A stretch of DNA of 5,494 nucleotides from Micavibrio sp. UBA2020 (GTDB taxonomy: Bacteria; Pseudomonadota; Alphaproteobacteria; Micavibrionales; UBA2020). The notes beneath the pieces are model-generated. The model ran no database searches. It saw only the letters and a program-made list of their open reading frames with translations, and was not told the DNA's origin. Position numbers and translations under genes: made by a program. The stretch covers positions 1,993 through 7,486 of the forward strand of contig DDBY01000027.1 of NCBI GenBank assembly GCA_002334985.1, read 5' to 3'. Positions 4,766 to 5,494 of this stretch are shown here, piece after piece; positions within the stretch are counted from its first letter, which is position 1, and each line of letters opens with the position of its first letter.

Positions 4766-5224
4766 ATGGCACGCATCCTGGTTGCAGAACACAATAAATC
4801 CACCGCCGAATACCTGTACGCTTCGCTGAAAAAAGCGGGCAACAGCGTGGAGATTGTGGACAACTGCCTTGATGCATGGCGCATGTCTTCCCAGGATTGC
4901 TATGACGTTCTGGTGGTCGATATCGTGATGCCGGGCGTTGACGGTTTCATCCTCGCGCAGAAGGCCTTGCAGGAAAACCCCGAGCTGCAAATCATTTTCG
5001 TGACGGGCTTTGCCGGTGTTGCCATGGACACGTTCGCAACCCCCGCCTATGCCCCCGCCCCCGTGACCACACGCCCCTTCCACCTGAAGGACATCGTGAG
5101 CCGCGTGCGTTATCTGATGGGTCAGGGCGGCCTGCCCGCACAAAAACAGGGCGAGGCTGAACACAAGGTTATCTACGCCGACTTCGCGCAAAAACGCGGC
5201 GCCGCGGCGCATGTGCAAGCATAA
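4766..5224 (+). CDS. Receiver-only response regulator (CpdR-like) with altered active site
   Basis: Single receiver domain protein, 152 aa, no output domain. It opens MARILVAEHNKSTAEYLYAS, like CpdR-type regulators (MARILLAEDD), and has the phospho-acceptor Asp52 in VLVVDIVMPGVDGF and the switch Thr80 in IIFVTGFAG. Two active-site positions deviate. The acidic pair that holds magnesium is Glu8-His9 rather than Glu/Asp-Asp, and the invariant Lys of the K-P-F motif is Arg103 (TRPFHLKDIV). Phosphorylation may be weak or altered. A tail of about 32 residues follows the receiver and ends HVQA; CpdR ends in residues recognised by ClpXP, so a degron is possible but not shown. In Caulobacter, CpdR is phosphorylated by CckA-ChpT and controls ClpXP degradation of CtrA; a CtrA-type box in front of this gene fits such a loop. 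The start is set by GGGGAG upstream. Receiver sure; CpdR orthology moderate, since other stand-alone receivers look similar. Confidence 0.9.
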   Translation: MARILVAEHNKSTAEYLYASLKKAGNSVEIVDNCLDAWRMSSQDCYDVLVVDIVMPGVDGFILAQKALQENPELQIIFVTGFAGVAMDTFATPAYAPAPVTTRPFHLKDIVSRVRYLMGQGGLPAQKQGEAEHKVIYADFAQKRGAAAHVQA

Positions 5225-5242
5225 GTCCAGGCATAAGTCCAA
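5219..5242 (+). repeat. Tandem 12-bp duplication spanning a stop codon
   Basis: GCATAAGTCCAG (5219-5230) is followed directly by GCATAAGTCCAA (5231-5242). The first copy contains the stop codon of the response regulator, and the second supplies another in-frame TAA at 5234-5236. It looks like a replication-slippage duplication. Confidence 0.85.
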
Positions 5243-5259
5243 GGCAGGAGCATCCAGCC

Positions 5260-5406
5260 ATGACGTTCGGTAAAAAATGCAAAGAATTTTTCGGCAAGGC
5301 CGCCGAAGCCGTCAAAGACGCGGTGGAAAGCACGCTGAGCCCGACGCCGCAATTACAGCCCATCCCCGTGCGCGCCGACAAACCGCGCACACCGCAAAGA
5401 CGCTAG
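5260..5406 (+). CDS. Small 48-aa protein with amphipathic helix and basic Pro-rich tail
   Basis: Short open frame of 48 codons plus TAG, of no family I recognise. Support for it being real: AGGAG (5246-5250) lies 9 nt before the ATG, it follows the response regulator by 35 nt on the same strand, and its codon use (GCC, GTC, CGC) matches the neighbours. It starts MTFGKKCKEFFGKAAEAVKD, which gives an amphipathic helix of about 25 residues with one cysteine (Cys7). It then changes to a Pro-rich, Arg/Lys-rich tail ending TPQRR. It has no signal peptide and no true membrane span. It may bind a membrane surface or a partner protein such as the receiver; that is speculation from layout only. Confidence 0.6.
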   Translation: MTFGKKCKEFFGKAAEAVKDAVESTLSPTPQLQPIPVRADKPRTPQRR

Positions 5407-5464
5407 ACGTCAATGCATGACTGACCCGTTTCTTTCCTAAGGTTACTACCCTCCGTACCCCCCT

Positions 5465-5490
5465 GCCCGTGCCGCCCCCTCGGCACGGGC
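5465..5490 (+). terminator. Perfect 10-bp hairpin after the small gene, probable terminator
   Basis: GCCCGTGCCG (5465-5474) and CGGCACGGGC (5481-5490) pair perfectly around CCCCCT. The stem is very stable and lies 58 nt after the last stop codon. AAAC follows rather than a T run, up to the window edge, so this is not a classical intrinsic terminator. It may act with Rho, as an mRNA 3' end stabiliser, or belong to the next gene. The bases between 5407 and 5464 hold nothing else I can identify. Confidence 0.55.
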
Positions 5491-5494
5491 AAAC

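Noticed and set aside
4709..5242. Minus-strand open frame opposite the response regulator
   Set aside because: Receiver motifs (Asp52, Thr80, RPF) on the plus strand are decisive, and the minus frame would run across the promoter region.

Overview
The window reads as a stretch of chromosome from an alphaproteobacterium. Four things point that way: a GC-rich, CGC/GCC-heavy coding style; the start of a short FlgC-like flagellar rod-family gene; a ScsC/Com1-like DsbA-family gene directly behind an M48-TPR periplasmic protease gene; and a perfect CtrA-type box (TTAA-N7-TTAAC) in front of a CpdR-like single-domain response regulator. The genus cannot be fixed from the sequence. No rRNA, tRNA, insertion sequence or CRISPR array was seen.

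Layout. (1) Bases 1-128, minus strand: the first 42 codons of a flagellar rod-family protein, running off the left edge. (2) Bases 129-342: a divergent regulatory gap with a promoter candidate on each strand. (3) Bases 343-3356, plus strand: three genes for exported proteins, namely a 196-aa protein of unknown function with a Trp/WDGQ repeat, a BepA-like M48 zinc protease with TPRs, and a DsbA-family thiol oxidoreductase. This block ends at a strong bidirectional terminator (3377-3409). (4) Bases 3433-4493, minus strand: a two-gene unit of an exported rhodanese-domain protein followed 2 nt later by an unrecognised 140-aa protein. It converges on the same terminator. (5) Bases 4494-4765: an AT-rich divergent regulatory region with one perfect and one near-perfect CtrA-type box. 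(6) Bases 4766-5406, plus strand: a receiver-only response regulator with altered active-site residues, then a 48-codon small gene. A perfect 10-bp hairpin follows at the right edge.

Functional picture (partly inference). The centre of the window is envelope and periplasm work. The M48-TPR protease would handle misfolded outer-membrane proteins, the ScsC-like protein would handle disulfides, and the rhodanese would handle sulfur or redox chemistry. The right-hand part carries a cell-cycle flavour: a CpdR-like receiver under a probable CtrA box. The least explained items are the Trp-pentad exported protein, the 140-aa partner of the rhodanese, the degenerate receiver and the 48-aa small protein.
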